DNA of 9,979 nt from Acidimicrobiaceae bacterium (GTDB lineage Bacteria; Actinomycetota; Acidimicrobiia; Acidimicrobiales; RAAP-2), in assembly GCA_003131665.1 (NCBI GenBank), contig PKWA01000145.1:1-9979 (forward strand). The letters are read 5' to 3'. The notes beneath the pieces are model-generated. The model was not told the DNA's origin. It did no database searches and saw only the letters and a program-made list of their open reading frames with translations. Within the stretch, counting starts at the first letter, position 1, and every line of letters starts with the position of its first letter. Position numbers and translations under genes: made by a program. This document shows positions 9,286 through 9,979 of the stretch, in pieces.

Positions 9286-9979
9286 GACGGTTGCGGCGTT
9301 CGACTGTGGGAGCAACTCCACGCGTCTACTCATCGTTGACGCGACCAACACGACCCTCGTACGCGAAACGAACATCACCCGTTTGAGCCAAGGCGTCGAC
9401 GCGTCGGGCTCACTCCTGAGCGACGCGATGGAGCGGACCTTTGAGGTTCTCGGACGCTACCGCGCAGAGTGCGAAGACGCGGGCGTGACCAAGGGCTTGC
9501 TCGTCGCGACGTCCGCGGTTCGCGACGCACACAACGGCGCAGAGTTTCTCGAACGGGCTCAGGAGATTGTGGGATTCGACGCGACGATTCTCCAAGGCGA
9601 CCAGGAGGCCGCTTTTTCCTACGTCGGGGCGACGGCCGACTTGGAGGAGGTCTCCGTGTCGACGTTGGTGGTCGACGTGGGTGGGGGATCGACCGAGTTG
9701 GCGGTAGAACTCAACGAATCCCTGGTGAGCTACTCCATGCAACTGGGTTGCGTGCGCGTCACCGAGCGGGCCCTCGGTCGCGGCGTCGTCACCCCCTCGA
9801 GTGACGCGGCGGCGAGAGCGATGATCGAGTCCGAGCTGGACCGGGCGCTACGCGCTACGCCAGCTCTCGACGGAGTGGTCTCGAAGGTTCGATTGGTGGG
9901 CGTGGCGGGCACGGTGGCGACCCTCGCCCAACTCGACGCGCGACAAGCGCACTACGAGCGCGCGGTCGTGCATCACCGA
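9278..9979 (+). CDS. Ppx/GppA-family exopolyphosphatase or pppGpp phosphatase (3' partial)
   Basis: Ppx/GppA phosphatases belong to the ASKHA ATPase fold and remove terminal phosphates from polyphosphate or convert pppGpp to ppGpp. The frame stays open for 234 codons to the window edge, so roughly the C-terminal quarter of a typical ~310-residue short actinobacterial Ppx is missing. Seen are phosphate-1 'FDCGSNSTRLLIVD' (8-21), 'RLSQGVDASGSL', 'VATSAVRDA' (76-84), 'QGDQEAAFSY' (106-115) with Glu110 at the conserved catalytic-glutamate site, and phosphate-2 'VVDVGGGSTEL' (131-141) with Asp133 and Glu140. 'LGCVRVTER' also fits. Synteny points to Rv1026 (ppx2). The sequence cannot separate Ppx from GppA activity. 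GTG 9278 is the first possible start after an in-frame TAG at 9263 and overlaps DUF501 by 8 nt. Confidence 0.92.
   Translation, partial: MAETVAAFDCGSNSTRLLIVDATNTTLVRETNITRLSQGVDASGSLLSDAMERTFEVLGRYRAECEDAGVTKGLLVATSAVRDAHNGAEFLERAQEIVGFDATILQGDQEAAFSYVGATADLEEVSVSTLVVDVGGGSTELAVELNESLVSYSMQLGCVRVTERALGRGVVTPSSDAAARAMIESELDRALRATPALDGVVSKVRLVGVAGTVATLAQLDARQAHYERAVVHHR

Overview
This window reads as ordinary, densely packed housekeeping chromosome from a high-GC actinobacterium. GC looks to be roughly 60-65 % by eye. All nine genes lie on the + strand. The order is rplY (5' end cut off), pth, mfd, a SurA-like extracytoplasmic protein, mazG, eno, an ftsB/divIC-like gene, a DUF501 gene and a ppx/gppA-family gene (3' end cut off). 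From mfd onward this matches the conserved actinobacterial block known from Mycobacterium tuberculosis Rv1020-Rv1026 (mfd, mazG, lpqU, eno, ftsB/divIC, DUF501, ppx2). The GC content, the YabN-like MazG architecture and the divergent proteins suggest a deep-branching actinobacterium, possibly Acidimicrobiia. That placement is inference and only the phylum is well supported.

Layout: the first part (1-4546) is translation and repair: ribosomal protein L25 (CTC type), peptidyl-tRNA hydrolase and the transcription-repair coupling factor Mfd. L25 and Pth are 6 nt apart and Pth and Mfd overlap by 4 nt. The middle (4564-7028) is a SurA-like secreted or membrane-anchored protein overlapping by 4 nt a two-domain tetrapyrrole-methylase/MazG protein. 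The last part (7075-9979) is enolase, then a small bitopic FtsB/DivIC-like division protein, DUF501 and an exopolyphosphatase/GppA-like protein, joined by overlaps of 17, 4 and 8 nt.

Gaps between genes are only 6, 17 and 46 nt, and I see no convincing rho-independent terminator, so readthrough across the window is likely. Two signals suggest internal boundaries. One is a promoter-like sequence placed so that the SurA-like gene would be transcribed leaderless. The other is a canonical Shine-Dalgarno plus ATG in front of eno, the only ATG start among the eight visible starts (six GTG, one TTG, one ATG).

I found no RNA genes, mobile elements, CRISPR arrays, phage genes or defence genes, and no evidence of a novel multi-gene system. 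The points worth a second look are modest: the leaderless promoter, a parvulin-like protein lacking the active-site histidines but carrying four cysteines, a MazG whose second repeat is degenerate, a DUF501 protein with a single cysteine, and unusual residues near the enolase active site.
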